Positions 35,330-50,500 of a stretch of 64,000 nucleotides of DNA are shown one piece after another. Source of the DNA: Dama dama (lineage: Eukaryota > Chordata > Mammalia > Artiodactyla > Cervidae); assembly GCF_033118175.1 (NCBI RefSeq), contig NW_026870889.1, forward strand, positions 620,001 to 684,000, read 5' to 3'. The notes under the pieces were generated by a model. The model was not told where the DNA came from and ran no database searches. It saw only the letters and a program-made list of their open reading frames with translations. Numbering within the stretch: position 1 is the first letter of the stretch; every line of letters begins with the position of its first letter. A program made the position numbers and the translations under genes.

Positions 35330-38300
35330 TTCAACACCGCATCATGCTGCTGGTATTTTTCAGACCATTTCATGCTCCTCATATATTTGACACTTTTGAA
35401 GCTCTTCATATATTTCAAACCTTTTCAGGCTCTTCCTGGTTTCAACACCGCTTCATGCTCCTCGTATTTTTCAGTTGTTCCATGCTTCTCATATTTTTGA
35501 AAGCTTTTGAAGCTCTTCATATTTTTCACAACTTTTCATGCTCTTCATCTTTTTCAAAACCGTTTCATGCTCTTCCAATTTTTAGGCTGTTTCATGCTCC
35601 TCATTTTTTTGACACCTTTTGAAGCTCTTCATATTTTTCACACTTTTCAGGCTCTTCAAGTTTTTCAACACCGCTTCATGCTCTTCCTATTTTTCAGACC
35701 GTTTCATGCTCCTCATATTTTTGACTCCCTTGAAGCTCTTTATATTTTTCACACCTTTTCAGGCTCTACATGTTTTTCAAAACCGCTTCATGCTCCTCCT
35801 ATTTTTCAGACCATTTCATGTTCCTCATATTTTTGAGACCTTTTGCAGCTCTTCATATTTTTCAAACCTTTTCAGCCTTTTCATGTTTTTCAACACCGCT
35901 TCATGCTCCCCGTATTTTTTAGACCGTTTCATGCTCCTCATATTTTTGACACGTTTGAAGTTCTTCATATATTTCAAACCTTTTCAGGCTTTTCATGTTT
36001 TTCAACACCGCTTCATGCTCCTCCTATTTTTCAGACCGTTTCATGCTTCTCATATTTTTGACACCTTTTGAAGCTCTTCATAGTTTTCACACCTTTTCAT
36101 GCTATTCATCTTTTTCAAAATCGTATCATGCTCATCCTATTTTTCAGGCTATTTCATGCTCCTCATATTTTTGACACCTTTTGAAGCTCTTCATATTTTT
36201 CACACCTTTATAGGCTTTTCATGTTTTTCAACACCGCTTCATGTTCCTCGTATTTTTTAGAGCGTTTCATGCTCCTCATATTTTTGACACGTTGAAGCTC
36301 TTCATATACTTCAAACCTTTTCAGGCTTTTCCTGTTTTTCAACACCGCTTCATGCTCCTCCTATTTTTCAGTCGTTTCATACTTCTCATATTTTTGACAC
36401 CTTTTGAAGCTCTTCGTATTTTTCAGGCTCTTCAAGTTTTTCAACACCGCTTCATGCTCTTCCTATTTTTCAGACCGTTTCATGCTCCTCATATTTTTGA
36501 CTCTCTTGAAACTCTTTATATTTTTCACACATTTTCAGGCTCTTCATGTTTTTGACCACGGCTTCATGCTCCTCCTATTTTTCAGTCCTTTCATACTTCT
36601 CATATTTTTGAAACCTTTTGAAGCTCTTCATAGTTTTCACACCTTTTCATGCTATTCATCTTTTTCAAAATCGTATCATGCTCATCCTATTTTTCAGGCT
36701 CTTTCATGCTCCTCATATTTTTGACACCTTTTGAAACTCTTCATATTTTTCACACCTTTATAGGCTTTTAATGTTTTTCAACACCTCTTCATGCTCCTCG
36801 TATTTTTCAGACCGTTTCATGCTCCTCATATTTTTGAGACTTTTGAAGCTCTTCATATTTTTCACACCTTTTCAAGCTTTTCATGTTTTTCAACACCGCT
36901 TCATGCTCCTGGTGTTTTTCAGACCATTTCATGCTCCTCATATATTTGACACGTTTCAAGCTCTTCATATATTTCAAACCTTTTCAGGCTCTTCCTGTTT
37001 TTCAACACCGCTTCATGCTCCTCGTATTTTTCAGTTGTTTCATGCTTCTCATATTTTTGAAACCTTTTGAAGCTCTTCATATTTTTCACAACTTTTCATG
37101 CTCTTCATCTTTTTCAAAACCGTTTCATGCTCTTCCAATTTTCAGGCTGTTTCATGCTCCTCATATTTTTGACACCTTTTGAAGCTCTTCATATATTTCA
37201 AACCTTTTCAGGCTCTTCAAGTTTTTCAACACCGCTTCATGCTCTTCCTATTTTTCAGATCGTTTCATGCTCCTCACATTTTTGACTCCCTTGAAGCTCT
37301 TTATATTTTTCATACATTTTCAGGCTCTTCATGTTTTTCACCACGGCTTCATGCTGCTCCTATTTTTCAGACCGTTTCATGCTCCTCATCTTTTTGACAC
37401 ATTTTGAAGCTCGTCATATTTTTCACACCTTTTCAGGCTTTTCATGTTTTTCAACACCTCTTCATGCTCCTCGTATTTTTCAGACCGTTTCATGCTCCTC
37501 ATATTTTTGACACGTTTGAAGCTCTTCATATACTTCAAACCTTTTCAGGCTCTTTATGTTTTTCAACATCTCTTCATGCTCCTCCTATTTTTCAATCGTT
37601 TCATGCTTCTCATATTTTTGAAACCTTTTGAAGCTCTTCATATTTTTCACACCTTTTCATGCTCTTCATCATTTTCAAAACCATTTCATGCTCTTCCAAT
37701 TTTCAGGCTGTTTCATGCTCCTCATATTTTTGACACCTTTTGAAGCTCTTCATATTTTTCACACCTTTTCAGGCTTTTCATGTTTTTCAACACCGCTTCA
37801 TGCTCCTTCTATTTTTCAGACCGTTTCATGCTACTCATTTTATTGACACCTTTTGAAGCTCTTCATATTTTCACACATTTTCAGGATCTTCATGTTTTTG
37901 ACGACTGCTTCATGTCCCTCCTACTTTTCAGACCGTTTCATGCTCCTCATATATTTGACACCTTTTGAAGCTCTTCATATTTTTCACACCTTTTCAAGCT
38001 CTTCATGTTTTTCAACACCGTTTCATGCTCCTCATATTTTTGACACCTTTTGAAGCTCTTCATATTTTTCCCATCTTTTCAGGCTCTTCATGTTTTTGAA
38101 CACAGCCTCATGCTACTCCTATTTTTCACACTGTTTCATGCTCCTCATATATTTGACACCTTTTGAAGCTCTTCATATTTTTCACACCTTTTCAGGCTTT
38201 TCATGTTTTTCAACACCGCTTCATGCTCCTTGTATTTTTTAGACCGTTTCATGCTCCTCATATTTTTGACACGTTTGAAGCTCTTCATATATTGCAAACC

Positions 38301-41300
38301 TTTTCAGGATTTTCATGTTTTTCAACACCGCTTCATGCTCCTCCTATTTTTCAGTCGTTTCATACTTCTCATATTTTTGACACCTTTTGAAGCTCTTCAA
38401 AATTTTCACACCTTTTCATGCTATTCATCTTTTTCAAAATCGTAACATGCTCTTCCTATTTTTGAGGCTGTTTCATGCTCCTCATATTTTTGACACCTTT
38501 TGAAGCTCTTCATATTTTTCACACCTTTTCAGGCTCTTCATGTTTTTGACCACGGCTTCATGCTGCTCCTATTTTTCAGACCGTTTCATGCTCCTCATAT
38601 TTTTGACACCTTTTGAAGCTCTTCATATTTTTCACACCTTTTCAGGCTCTTCATGTTTTTCAACACCGCTTCATGCTGCTGGTATTTTTCAGACCATTTC
38701 ATGCTCCTCATATATTTGACACTTTTGAAGCTCTTCATATATTTCAAACCTTTTCAGGCTCTTCCTGGTTTCAACACCGCTTCATGCTCCTCGTATTTTT
38801 CAGTTGTTCCATGCTTCTCATATTTTTGAAAGCTTTTGAAGCTCTTCATATTTTTCACAACTTTTCATGCTCTTCATCTTTTTCAAAACCGTTTCATGCT
38901 CTTCCAATTTTTAGGCTGTTTCATGCTCCTCATTTTTTTGACACCTTTTGAAGCTCTTCATATTTTTCACACTTTTCAGGCTCTTCAAGTTTTTCAACAC
39001 CGCTTCATGCTCTTCCTATTTTTCAGACCGTTTCATGCTCCTCATATTTTTGACTCCCTTGAAGCTCTTTATATTTTTCACACCTTTTCAGGCTCTACAT
39101 GTTTTTCAAAACCGCTTCATGCTCCTCCTATTTTTCAGACCATTTCATGTTCCTCATATTTTTGAGACCTTTTGCAGCTCTTCATATTTTTCAAACCTTT
39201 TCAGGCTTTTCATGTTTTTCAACACCGCTTCATGCTCCCCGTATTTTTTAGACCGTTTCATGCTCCTCATATTTTTGACACGTTTGAAGTTCTTCATATA
39301 TTTCAAACCTTTTCAGGCTTTTCATGTTTTTCAACACCGCTTCATGCTCTTCCTATTTTTCAGACCGTTTCATGCTCCTCATATTTTTGACTCTCTTGAA
39401 ACTCTTTATATTTTTCACACATTTTCAGGCTCTTCATGTTTTTGACCACGGCTTCATGCTCCTCCTATTTTTCAGTCCTTTCATACTTCTCATATTTTTG
39501 AAACCTTTTGAAGCTCTTCATAGTTTTCACACCTTTTCATGCTATTCGTCTTTTTCAAAATCGTATCATGCTCATCCTATTTTTCAGGCTCTTTCATGCT
39601 CCTCATATTTTTGACACCTTTTGAAACTCTTCATATTTTTCACACCTTTATAGGCTTTTAATGTTTTTCAACACCTCTTCATGCTCCTCGTATTTTTCAG
39701 ACCGTTTCATGCTCCTCATATTTTTGAGACTTTTGTAGCTCTTCATATTTTTCACACCTTTTCAAGCTTTTCATGTTTTTCAACACCGCTTCATGCTCCT
39801 GGTGTTTTTCAGACCATTTCATGCTCCTCATATATTTGACACGTTTCAAGCTCTTCATATATTTCAAACCTTTTCAGGCTCTTCCTGTTTTTCAACACCG
39901 CTTCATGCTCCTCGTATTTTTCAGTTGTTTCATGCTTCTCATATTTTTGAAACCTTTTGAAGCTCTTCATATTTTTCACAACTTTTCATGCTCTTCATCT
40001 TTTTCAAAACCGTTTCATGCTCTTCCAATTTTCAGGCTGTTTCATGCTCCTCATATTTTTGACACCTTTTGAAGCTCTTCATATATTTCAAACCTTTTCA
40101 GGCTCTTCAAGTTTTTCAACACCGCTTCATGCTCTTCCTATTTTTCAGATCGTTTCATGCTCCTCACATTTTTGACTCCCTTGAAGCTCTTTATATTTTT
40201 CATACATTTTCAGGCTCTTCATGTTTTTCACCACGGCTTCATGCTGCTCCTATTTTTCAGACCGTTTCATGCTCCTCATCTTTTTGACACATTTTGAAGC
40301 TCGTCATATTTTTCACACCTTTTCAGGCTTTTCATGTTTTTCAACACCTCTTCATGCTCCTCGTATTTTTCAGACCGTTTCATGCTCCTCATATTTTTGA
40401 CACGTTTGAAGCTCTTCATATACTTCAAACCTTTTCAGGCTCTTTATGTTTTTCAACATCTCTTCATGCTCCTCCTATTTTTCAATCGTTTCATGCTTCT
40501 CATATTTTTGAAACCTTTTGAAGCTCTTCATATTTTTCACACCTTTTCATGCTCTTCATCATTTTCAAAACCATTTCATGCTCTTCCAATTTTCAGGCTG
40601 TTTCATGCTCCTCATATTTTTGACACCTTTTGAAGCTCTTCATATTTTTCACACCTTTTCAGGCTTTTCATGTTTTTCAACACCGCTTCATGCTCCTTCT
40701 ATTTTTCAGACCGTTTCATGCTACTCATTTTATTGACACCTTTTGAAGCTCTTCATATTTTCACACATTTTCAGGATCTTCATGTTTTTGACGACTGCTT
40801 CATGTCCCTCCTACTTTTCAGACCGTTTCATGCTCCTCATATATTTGACACCTTTTGAAGCTCTTCATATTTTTCACACCTTTTCAAGCTCTTCATGTTT
40901 TTCAACACCGTTTCATGCTCCTCATATTTTTGACACCTTTTGAAGCTCTTCATATTTTTCCCATCTTTTCAGGCTCTTCATGTTTTTGAACACAGCCTCA
41001 TGCTACTCCTATTTTTCACACTGTTTCATGCTCCTCATATATTTGACACCTTTTGAAGCTCTTCATATTTTTCACACCTTTTCAGGCTTTTCATGTTTTT
41101 CAACACCGCTTCATGCTCCTTGTATTTTTTAGACCGTTTCATGCTCCTCATATTTTTGACACGTTTGAAGCTCTTCATATATTGCAAACCTTTTCAGGAT
41201 TTTCATGTTTTTCAACACCGCTTCATGCTCCTCCTATTTTTCAGTCGTTTCATACTTCTCATATTTTTGACACCTTTTGAAGCTCTTCAAAATTTTCACA

Positions 41301-41566
41301 CCTTTTCATGCTATTCATCTTTTTCAAAATCGTAACATGCTCTTCCTATTTTTGAGGCTGTTTCATGCTCCTCATATTTTTGACACCTTTTGAAGCTCTT
41401 CATATTTTTCACACCTTTTCAGGCTCTTCATGTTTTTGACCACGGCTTCATGCTGCTCCTATTTTTCAGACCGTTTCATGCTCCTCATATTTTTGACACC
41501 TTTTGAAGCTCTTCATATTTTTCACACCTTTTCAGGCTCTTCATGTTTTTCAACACCGCTTCATGC
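35330..41566 (+). repeat. ~3.3/2.9 kb higher-order satellite duplication
   Basis: Copy 1 (about 35330-38659) and copy 2 (about 38660-41566) share rare variants such as CTTCCTGGTTTCAACACC, CAGTTGTTCCATGC, GACTCCCTTGAAGC and CTTTATAGGCTTTTAATG. The offset is 3,329 bp at first and 2,890 bp after about 36000/39330, so copy 2 lacks about 439 bp. The last 600 bp of copy 2 is also the start of the 6.6 kb duplication, so that part exists three times (near 38076, 40966 and 47573). Confidence 0.87.
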
Positions 41567-44500
41567 TCTTCCTATTTTTCAGACCGTTTCATGCTCCTCA
41601 TATTTTTGACACCCTTGAAGCTCTTCATATTTTTCACACCTTTTCAGGCTCTACATGTTTTTCAAAACCACTTCATGCTCCTCCTATTTTTCAGACCATA
41701 TCATGCTCCTCATATTTTTGAGAATTTTTGAAGCTCTTCATATTTTTCACACATTTTCAGGCTCTTCATGTTTTTGACCACCGCTTCATGCTGCTCCTAT
41801 TTTTCAGACCGTCTCATGCTCCTCATATTTTTGACACTTTTTGAAGCTCTTCATATATTTCACACCTTTTCATGTTCTTCATGTTTTTCAACACCTTTTC
41901 ATGCTACTCCTATTTTTCAGACCGTTTCATGCTTCTCATATTTTTGACACCTCTTGAAGCTCTTCTTATTTTTCACACCTTTTCATGCTCTTCGTCTTTT
42001 TCAAAACATTTTCATTCTCATCCTATTTTTCAGACTGTTTCATGCTCCTCATATTTTTGACATCTTTTGAAGCTTTTCATATTTTTCACACCTTTTCAGG
42101 CTCTTCATGTTTTTCAACATCGCTTCATGCTCCTCCTATTTTTCAGACGGTTTCATGCTCCTCATATTTTTGACACGTTCTGAAGCTCTTCATATTTTTC
42201 ACACCTTTTCAGGCTCTTCATGTTTTTCAACACCGCTTCATGCTCCTCCTATTTTTCAGACAGTTTCTGCTCCTCATATTTCTGACACCTTTTGAAGCTC
42301 TTCATATTTTTCACACATTTCAGGCTCTTCCTGTTTTTCAACACCGCTTCATGCTCCTCCAATTTCTCAGACCGTTTCATGCTCCTCATATTATTGAAAC
42401 CTTTTGAAGCTCTTCATATTTTTCACACCTTTTCCGGGTCTTCATGTTTTGAACACTGCTTCATGCACCTCCTATTTTTCAGACCGTTTCACGCTTTTCA
42501 TATTTTTGACACATTTTGAAATCCTCAAATTTTTCACACCTTTTCAGGCTCTTCTTGTTTTTCAACACCGCTTCATGCTCCTCCTATTTTTCAGACCTTA
42601 TCATGCTTCTCATATTTTTGACACCTTTTGAAGCTCTTCATATTTTTCACACCTTTTCATGTTCTTCATCTTTTTCAAAACCGATTCATTCTCATCCTAA
42701 TTTTCACACTTTTTCATGCTCCTCATATTTTTGACACATTTTGAAGCTCTTCATATTTTTCACACCTTTTCAGGCACTTCATGTTTTTGAAGACCGCTTC
42801 ATGCTCCTCCTATTTTTCAGACCATATCATGATCCTTATATTTTTGAGAATTTTTGAAGCTCTTCATATTTTTCACACATTTTCTGGCTCTTCATGTTTT
42901 TGACCACCGCTTCATGCTGCTCCTATTTTTCAGACCGTCTCATGCTCCTCATATTTTTGACACCTTTTGAAGCTCTTCATATTTTTCACACCTTTTCAGG
43001 CACTTCATGTTTTTGAAGACCGCTTCATGCTCCTCGTATTTTTCAGACCGTTTCATGCTCCTCATATTTTTGAGACTTTTGAAGCTCTTCATATTTTTCA
43101 CACCTTTTCAATCTTTTCATGTTTTTCAACACCGCTTCATGCTCCTGGTATTTTTCAGACCACTTCATGCTCCTCATATATTTGACACGTTTGAAGCTCT
43201 TCATATATTTGAAACCTTTTCAGGCTTTTCATGTTTTTCAACACCACTTCATGCTCCCCGTATTTTTTAGACTGTTTCATGCTCCTCATATTTTTGACAC
43301 GTTTGAAGCTCTTCATATATTTGAAACCTTTTCAGGCTTTTCATGTTTTTCAACACCGCTTCATGCTCCTCCTATTTTTCAGTCGTTTCATACTTCTCAT
43401 ATTTTTGACACCTTTTGAAGCTCTTCATAGTTTTCACACCTTTTCATGATATTCATCTTTTTCAAAATCGTATCATGCTCATCCTATTTTTCAGGCTATT
43501 TCATGCTCCTCATATTTTGCCACCTTTTGAAGCTCTTCATATTTTTCACACCTTTATAGGCTTTTCATGTTTTTCAAAACCGCTTCATGCTCCTCCTATT
43601 TTTCAGACCGTTTCATGCTACTCATATTATTGACACCTTTTGAAGCTCTTCATATTTTCACACCTTTTCAGGATCTTCATGTTTTTGACGACTGCTTCAT
43701 GTCCCTCCTATTTTTCAGACCGTTTCATGCTCCTCATATTTTTGACACCTTTTGAAGCTCTTCATATTTTTCCCATCTTTTCAGGCTCTTCATGTTTTTG
43801 AACACTGCCTCATGCTACTCCTATTTTTCACACTGTTTCATGCTCCTCATATTTTTGACACCTTTTGAAGCTCTTCATATTTTTCACACCTTTTCAGGCT
43901 TTTCATGTTTTTCAACACCGCTTCATGCTCCTCCTATTTTTCAGACCGTTTCATGCTACTCATATTATTGACACCTTTTGAAGCTCTTCATATTTTCACA
44001 CCTTTTCAGGATCTTCATGTTTTTGACGACTGCTTCATGTCCCTCCTATTTTTCAGACCGTTTCATGCTCCTCATATTTTTGACACCTTTTGAAGCTCTT
44101 CATATTTTTCCCATCTTTTCAGGCTCTTCATGTTTTTGAACACTGCCTCATGCTACTCCTATTTTTCACACTGTTTCATGCTCCTCATATTTTTGACACC
44201 TTTTGAAGCTCTTCATATTTTTCCCATCTTTTCAGGCTGTTCATGTTTTTCAACACCGCTTCATGCTCCTCCTATTTTTCAGACCATTTCATGCACCTCA
44301 TATTTTTCACACCTTTTGAAGCTCTTCATATTTGAAACACCTTATCAGGCTCTTCATATTTTTGACCACCGCTTCATGCTCCTCGTATTTTTCAGACCGT
44401 TTCATGCTCCTCATTTTATTGACACCTTTTGAAGCTCTTCATATTTTCACACATTTTCAGGATCTTCATGTTTTTGACGACTGCTTCATGTCCCTCCTAC

Positions 44501-47500
44501 TTTTCAGACCGTTTCATGCTCCTCATATTTTTGACATGTTTGAAGCTCTTCATATATTTCAAACCTTTTCAGGCTTTTCATGTTTTTCAAAACCGCTTCA
44601 TGCTCCTCCTATTTTTCAGACCTTATCATGCTCCTCATATTTTTGAGAATTTTTGAAGCTCTTCATATTTTTCACACATTTTCAGTCTCTTCATGTTTTT
44701 GACCACCGCTTCATGCTGCTCCTAATTTTCAGACCGTCTCATGCTCCTCATATTTTTGACACCTTTTGAAGCTCTTCATATTTTTCACACCTTTTCAAGC
44801 TCTTCATGTTTTTCAACACCGTTTCATGCTCCTCATATTTTTGACACCTTTTGAAGCTCTTCATATTTGAAACACCTTATCAGGCACTTCATGTTTTTGA
44901 ACACAGCCTCATGCTCCTCCTATTTTTCACACTGTTTCATACTCCTCATCTTTTTGAGACTTTTGAAGCTCTTCATATTTTTCACACCTTTTCAGGCTTT
45001 TCATGTTTTTCAACACCTCTTCATGCTCCTCGTATTTTTCAGACCGTTCCATGCTCCTCATATTTTTGACACGTTTGAAGCTCTTCATGTACTTCAAACC
45101 TTTTCAGGCTCTTCATGTTTTTCAACACCGCTTCATGCACCTCCTGTTTTTCAGTCGTTTCATGCTTCTCATATTTTGAAACCTTTTGAAGCTCTTCATA
45201 TTTTTCACAGCTTTTCAGGCTCTACATGTTTTTCAAAACCACTTCATGCTCCTCCTATTTTTCAGACCATATCATGCTCCTCATATTTTTGAGAATTTTT
45301 GAAGCTCTTCATATATTTCACACATTTTCAGGCTCTTCATGTTTTTGAGCACCGCTTCATGCTGCTCCAATTTTCAGACCGTCTCATGCTCCTCATATTT
45401 TTGACACCTTTTGAAGCTCTTCATATTTTTCACACCTTTTCAGGCACTTCATGTTTTTGTAGACCGCTTCATGCTCCTCCTATTTTTCAGACCATTTCAT
45501 GTTCCTCATATTTTTGAGACCTTTTGAAGATCTTCATTATTTTCACACCTTTTCAGGCTTTTCATGTTTTTCAACACCGCTTCATGCTCCCCGTATTTTT
45601 TAGACCGTTTCGTGCTCCTCATATTTTTGACACGTTTGAAGCTCTTCATATATTTCAAACCTTTTCAGGCTTTTCATGTTTTTCAACACCGCTTCATGCT
45701 CCTCCTATTTTTCAGTCGTTTCATACTTCTCATATTTTTGACACCTTTTGAAGCTCTTCATATTTTTCACACCTTTTCATGATATTCATCTTTTTCAAAA
45801 TCGTATCATGCTCATCCTATTTTTCAGGCTATTTCATGCTCCTCATATTTTTGACACCTTTTGAAGCTCTTCATATTTTTCATGCCTTTATAGGCTTTTC
45901 ATGTTTTTCAACACCGCTTCATGCTCCTCCAATTTTTCAGTCGTTTCATACTTCTCATATTTTTGACACCTTTTGAAGCTCTTCATATTTTTCACACCTT
46001 TTCAGGCTCTTCAAGTTTTTCAACACCGCTTCATGCTCTTCCTATTTTTCAGACCGTTTAATGCTCCTCATATTTTTGACTCCCTTGAAGCTCTTTATAT
46101 TTTTCACACATTTTCAGGCTCTTCATGTTTTTGACCACGGTTCATGCTGCTCCTATTTTTCAGACCGTTTCATGCTCCTCATATTTTTGACACCTTTTGA
46201 AGCTCTTCATATTTTCACACATTTTCAGGATCTTCATGTTTTTGACGACTGCTTCATGTCCCTCCTACTTTTCAGACGGTTTCATGCTCCTCATATTTTT
46301 GACACCTTTTGAAGCTCTTCATATTTTTCACACCTTTTCAAGCTCTTCATGTTTTTCAACACCGTTTCATGCTCCTCCTATTTTTCAGACCGTTTCATGC
46401 TCCTCATATTTTTGACACCCTTGAAGCTCTTGATATTTATCACAGCTTTTCAGGCTCTTCATCATTTTCAAAACCGTTTCATGCTCTTCCAATTTTCAGG
46501 CTGTTTCATGCTCCTCATATTTTTGACACGTTTTGAAGCTCTTCATATTTTTCACATCTTTTCAGGCTCTTTATGTTTTCAAACACCGCTTCCTGCTCCT
46601 CCTATTTTTCACACAGTTTCATGCTCCTCATATTTTTGACACCTTTGAAGCTCTTCATATATTTCACACCTTTTCAGGCTCTTCATGTTTTTCAACACTG
46701 CTTCATGCTCCTCCTACTTTTCAGTCGTTTCATGCTTCTCATAATGTTGACAACTTTTGTAGCTCTTCACATATTTCACACCTTTTCATGCTCTTCATGT
46801 TTTTCAACACCGTTTCATGCTCCTCCTATATTTCAGACCGTTTCATGCACCTCATATTTTTCACAACTTTTGAAGCTCTTCATATTTTTCACACCTTTTC
46901 AGGCTCCTCATATTTTTGAACACCGCTTCATGTTCCTCCTATTTTCCAGTCCGTTTCATGCTCCACATATTTTTGACACCTTTTGAAGCTCTTCATATTT
47001 TTCACACCTTTTCAGGATCTTCATGTTTTTGACGACTGCTTCATGCTCCTCCTATTTTTCAGACAGTTTTATGCTCCTCAAAATTTTGACCCTTTTTGAA
47101 GCTCTTCATGTTTTTCACACCTTTTCAGGCTCTTCATGTTTATAAACACCGCTTCATTCTCCTCCTATTTATCAGGCCGTTTCATGCTCCTCATATTTTT
47201 GACACGTTTTTAAGCTCTTCATATTTTTCACACATTTTCAGGCTCTTCATCTTTTTCAAAACCGATTCATGCTCATCCTATTTTTCAGGCTGTTTCAGGC
47301 TCCTCATATTATTGACACCTTTTGAAGCTCTTCATATATTTCACCCATTTTCAAGCTCTTCATGTTTTTCAACACCCTTTCATGCTCCTCTTATTTTTCA
47401 GTCGTTTCATGTTTCTCATATTTTTGACACCTTTTGAAGCTCTTCATATTTTTCACACCTTTTCAGGCTCTTCATGTTTTTGACCACGGCTTCATGCTGC

Positions 47501-50500
47501 TCCTATTTTTCAGACCGTTTCATGCTCCTCATATTTTTGACACCTTTTGAAGCTCTTCATATTTTTCACACCTTTTCAGGCTCTTCATGTTTTTGAACAC
47601 AGCCTCATGCTACTCCTATTTTTCACACTGTTTCATGCTCCTCATATATTTGACACCTTTTGAAGCTCTTCATATTTTTCACACCTTTTCAGGCTTTTCA
47701 TGTTTTTCAACACCGCTTCATGCTCCTTGTATTTTTTAGACCGTTTCATGCTCCTCATATTTTTGACACGTTTGAAGCTCTTCATATATTGCAAACCTTT
47801 TCAGGATTTTCATGTTTTTCAACACCGCTTCATGCTCCTCCTATTTTTCAGTCGTTTCATACTTCTCATATTTTTGACACCTTTTGAAGCTCTTCAAAAT
47901 TTTCACACCTTTTCATGCTATTCATCTTTTTCAAAATCGTAACATGCTCTTCCTATTTTTGAGGCTGTTTCATGCTCCTCATATTTTTGACACCTTTTGA
48001 AGCTCTTCATATTTTTCACACCTTTTCAGGCTCTTCATGTTTTTGACCACGGCTTCATGCTGCTCCTATTTTTCAGACCGTTTCATGCTCCTCATATTTT
48101 TGACACCTTTTGAAGCTCTTCATATTTTTCACACCTTTTCAGGCTCTTCATGTTTTTCAACACCGCTTCATGCTCTTCCTATTTTTCAGACCGTTTCATG
48201 CTCCTCATATTTTTGACACCCTTGAAGCTCTTCATATTTTTCACACCTTTTCAGGCTCTACATGTTTTTCAAAACCACTTCATGCTCCTCCTATTTTTCA
48301 GACCATATCATGCTCCTCATATTTTTGAGAATTTTTGAAGCTCTTCATATTTTTCACACATTTTCAGGCTCTTCATGTTTTTGACCACCGCTTCATGCTG
48401 CTCCTATTTTTCAGACCGTCTCATGCTCCTCATATTTTTGACACTTTTTGAAGCTCTTCATATATTTCACACCTTTTCATGTTCTTCATGTTTTTCAACA
48501 CCTTTTCATGCTACTCCTATTTTTCAGACCGTTTCATGCTTCTCATATTTTTGACACCTCTTGAAGCTCTTCTTATTTTTCACACCTTTTCATGCTCTTC
48601 GTCTTTTTCAAAACATTTTCATTCTCATCCTATTTTTCAGACTGTTTCATGCTCCTCATATTTTTGACATCTTTTGAAGCTTTTCATATTTTTCACACCG
48701 TTTCAGGCTCTTCATGTTTTTCAACATCGCTTCATGCTCCTCCTATTTTTCAGACGGTTTCATGCTCCTCATATTTTTGACACGTTCTGAAGCTCTTCAT
48801 ATTTTTCACACCTTTTCAGGCTCTTCATGTTTTTCAACACCGCTTCATGCTCCTCCTATTTTTCAGACAGTTTCTGCTCCTCATATTTCTGACACCTTTT
48901 GAAGCTCTTCATATTTTTCACACATTTCAGGCTCTTCCTGTTTTTCAACACCGCTTCATGCTCCTCCAATTTCTCAGACCGTTTCATGCTCCTCATATTA
49001 TTGAAACCTTTTGAAGCTCTTCATATTTTTCACACCTTTTCCGGGTCTTCATGTTTTGAACACTGCTTCATGCACCTCCTATTTTTCAGACCGTTTCACG
49101 CTTTTCATATTTTTGACACATTTTGAAATCCTCAAATTTTTCACACCTTTTCAGGCTCTTCTTGTTTTTCAACACCGCTTCATGCTCCTCCTATTTTTCA
49201 GACCTTATCATGCTTCTCATATTTTTGACACCTTTTGAAGCTCTTCATATTTTTCACACCTTTTCATGTTCTTCATCTTTTTCAAAACCGATTCATTCTC
49301 ATCCTAATTTTCACACTTTTTCATGCTCCTCATATTTTTGACACATTTTGAAGCTCTTCATATTTTTCACACCTTTTCAGGCACTTCATGTTTTTGAAGA
49401 CCGCTTCATGCTCCTCCTATTTTTCAGACCATATCATGATCCTTATATTTTTGAGAATTTTTGAAGCTCTTCATATTTTTCACACATTTTCTGGCTCTTC
49501 ATGTTTTTGACCACCGCTTCATGCTGCTCCTATTTTTCAGACCGTCTCATGCTCCTCATATTTTTGACACCTTTTGAAGCTCTTCATATTTTTCACACCT
49601 TTTCAGGCACTTCATGTTTTTGAAGACCGCTTCATGCTCCTCGTATTTTTCAGACCGTTTCATGCTCCTCATATTTTTGAGACTTTTGAAGCTCTTCATA
49701 TTTTTCACACCTTTTCAATCTTTTCATGTTTTTCAACACCGCTTCATGCTCCTGGTATTTTTCAGACCACTTCATGCTCCTCATATATTTGACACGTTTG
49801 AAGCTCTTCATATATTTGAAACCTTTTCAGGCTTTTCATGTTTTTCAACACCACTTCATGCTCCCCGTATTTTTTAGACTGTTTCATGCTCCTCATATTT
49901 TTGACACGTTTGAAGCTCTTCATATATTTGAAACCTTTTCAGGCTTTTCATGTTTTTCAACACCGCTTCATGCTCCTCCTATTTTTCAGTCGTTTCATAC
50001 TTCTCATATTTTTGACACCTTTTGAAGCTCTTCATAGTTTTCACACCTTTTCATGATATTCATCTTTTTCAAAATCGTATCATGCTCATCCTATTTTTCA
50101 GGCTATTTCATGCTCCTCATATTTTGCCACCTTTTGAAGCTCTTCATATTTTTCACACCTTTATAGGCTTTTCATGTTTTTCAAAACCGCTTCATGCTCC
50201 TCCTATTTTTCAGACCGTTTCATGCTACTCATATTATTGACACCTTTTGAAGCTCTTCATATTTTCACACCTTTTCAGGATCTTCATGTTTTTGACGACT
50301 GCTTCATGTCCCTCCTATTTTTCAGACCGTTTCATGCTCCTCATATTTTTGACACCTTTTGAAGCTCTTCATATTTTTCCCATCTTTTCAGGCTCTTCAT
50401 GTTTTTGAACACTGCCTCATGCTACTCCTATTTTTCACACTGTTTCATGCTCCTCATATTTTTGACACCTTTTGAAGCTCTTCATATTTTTCACACCTTT

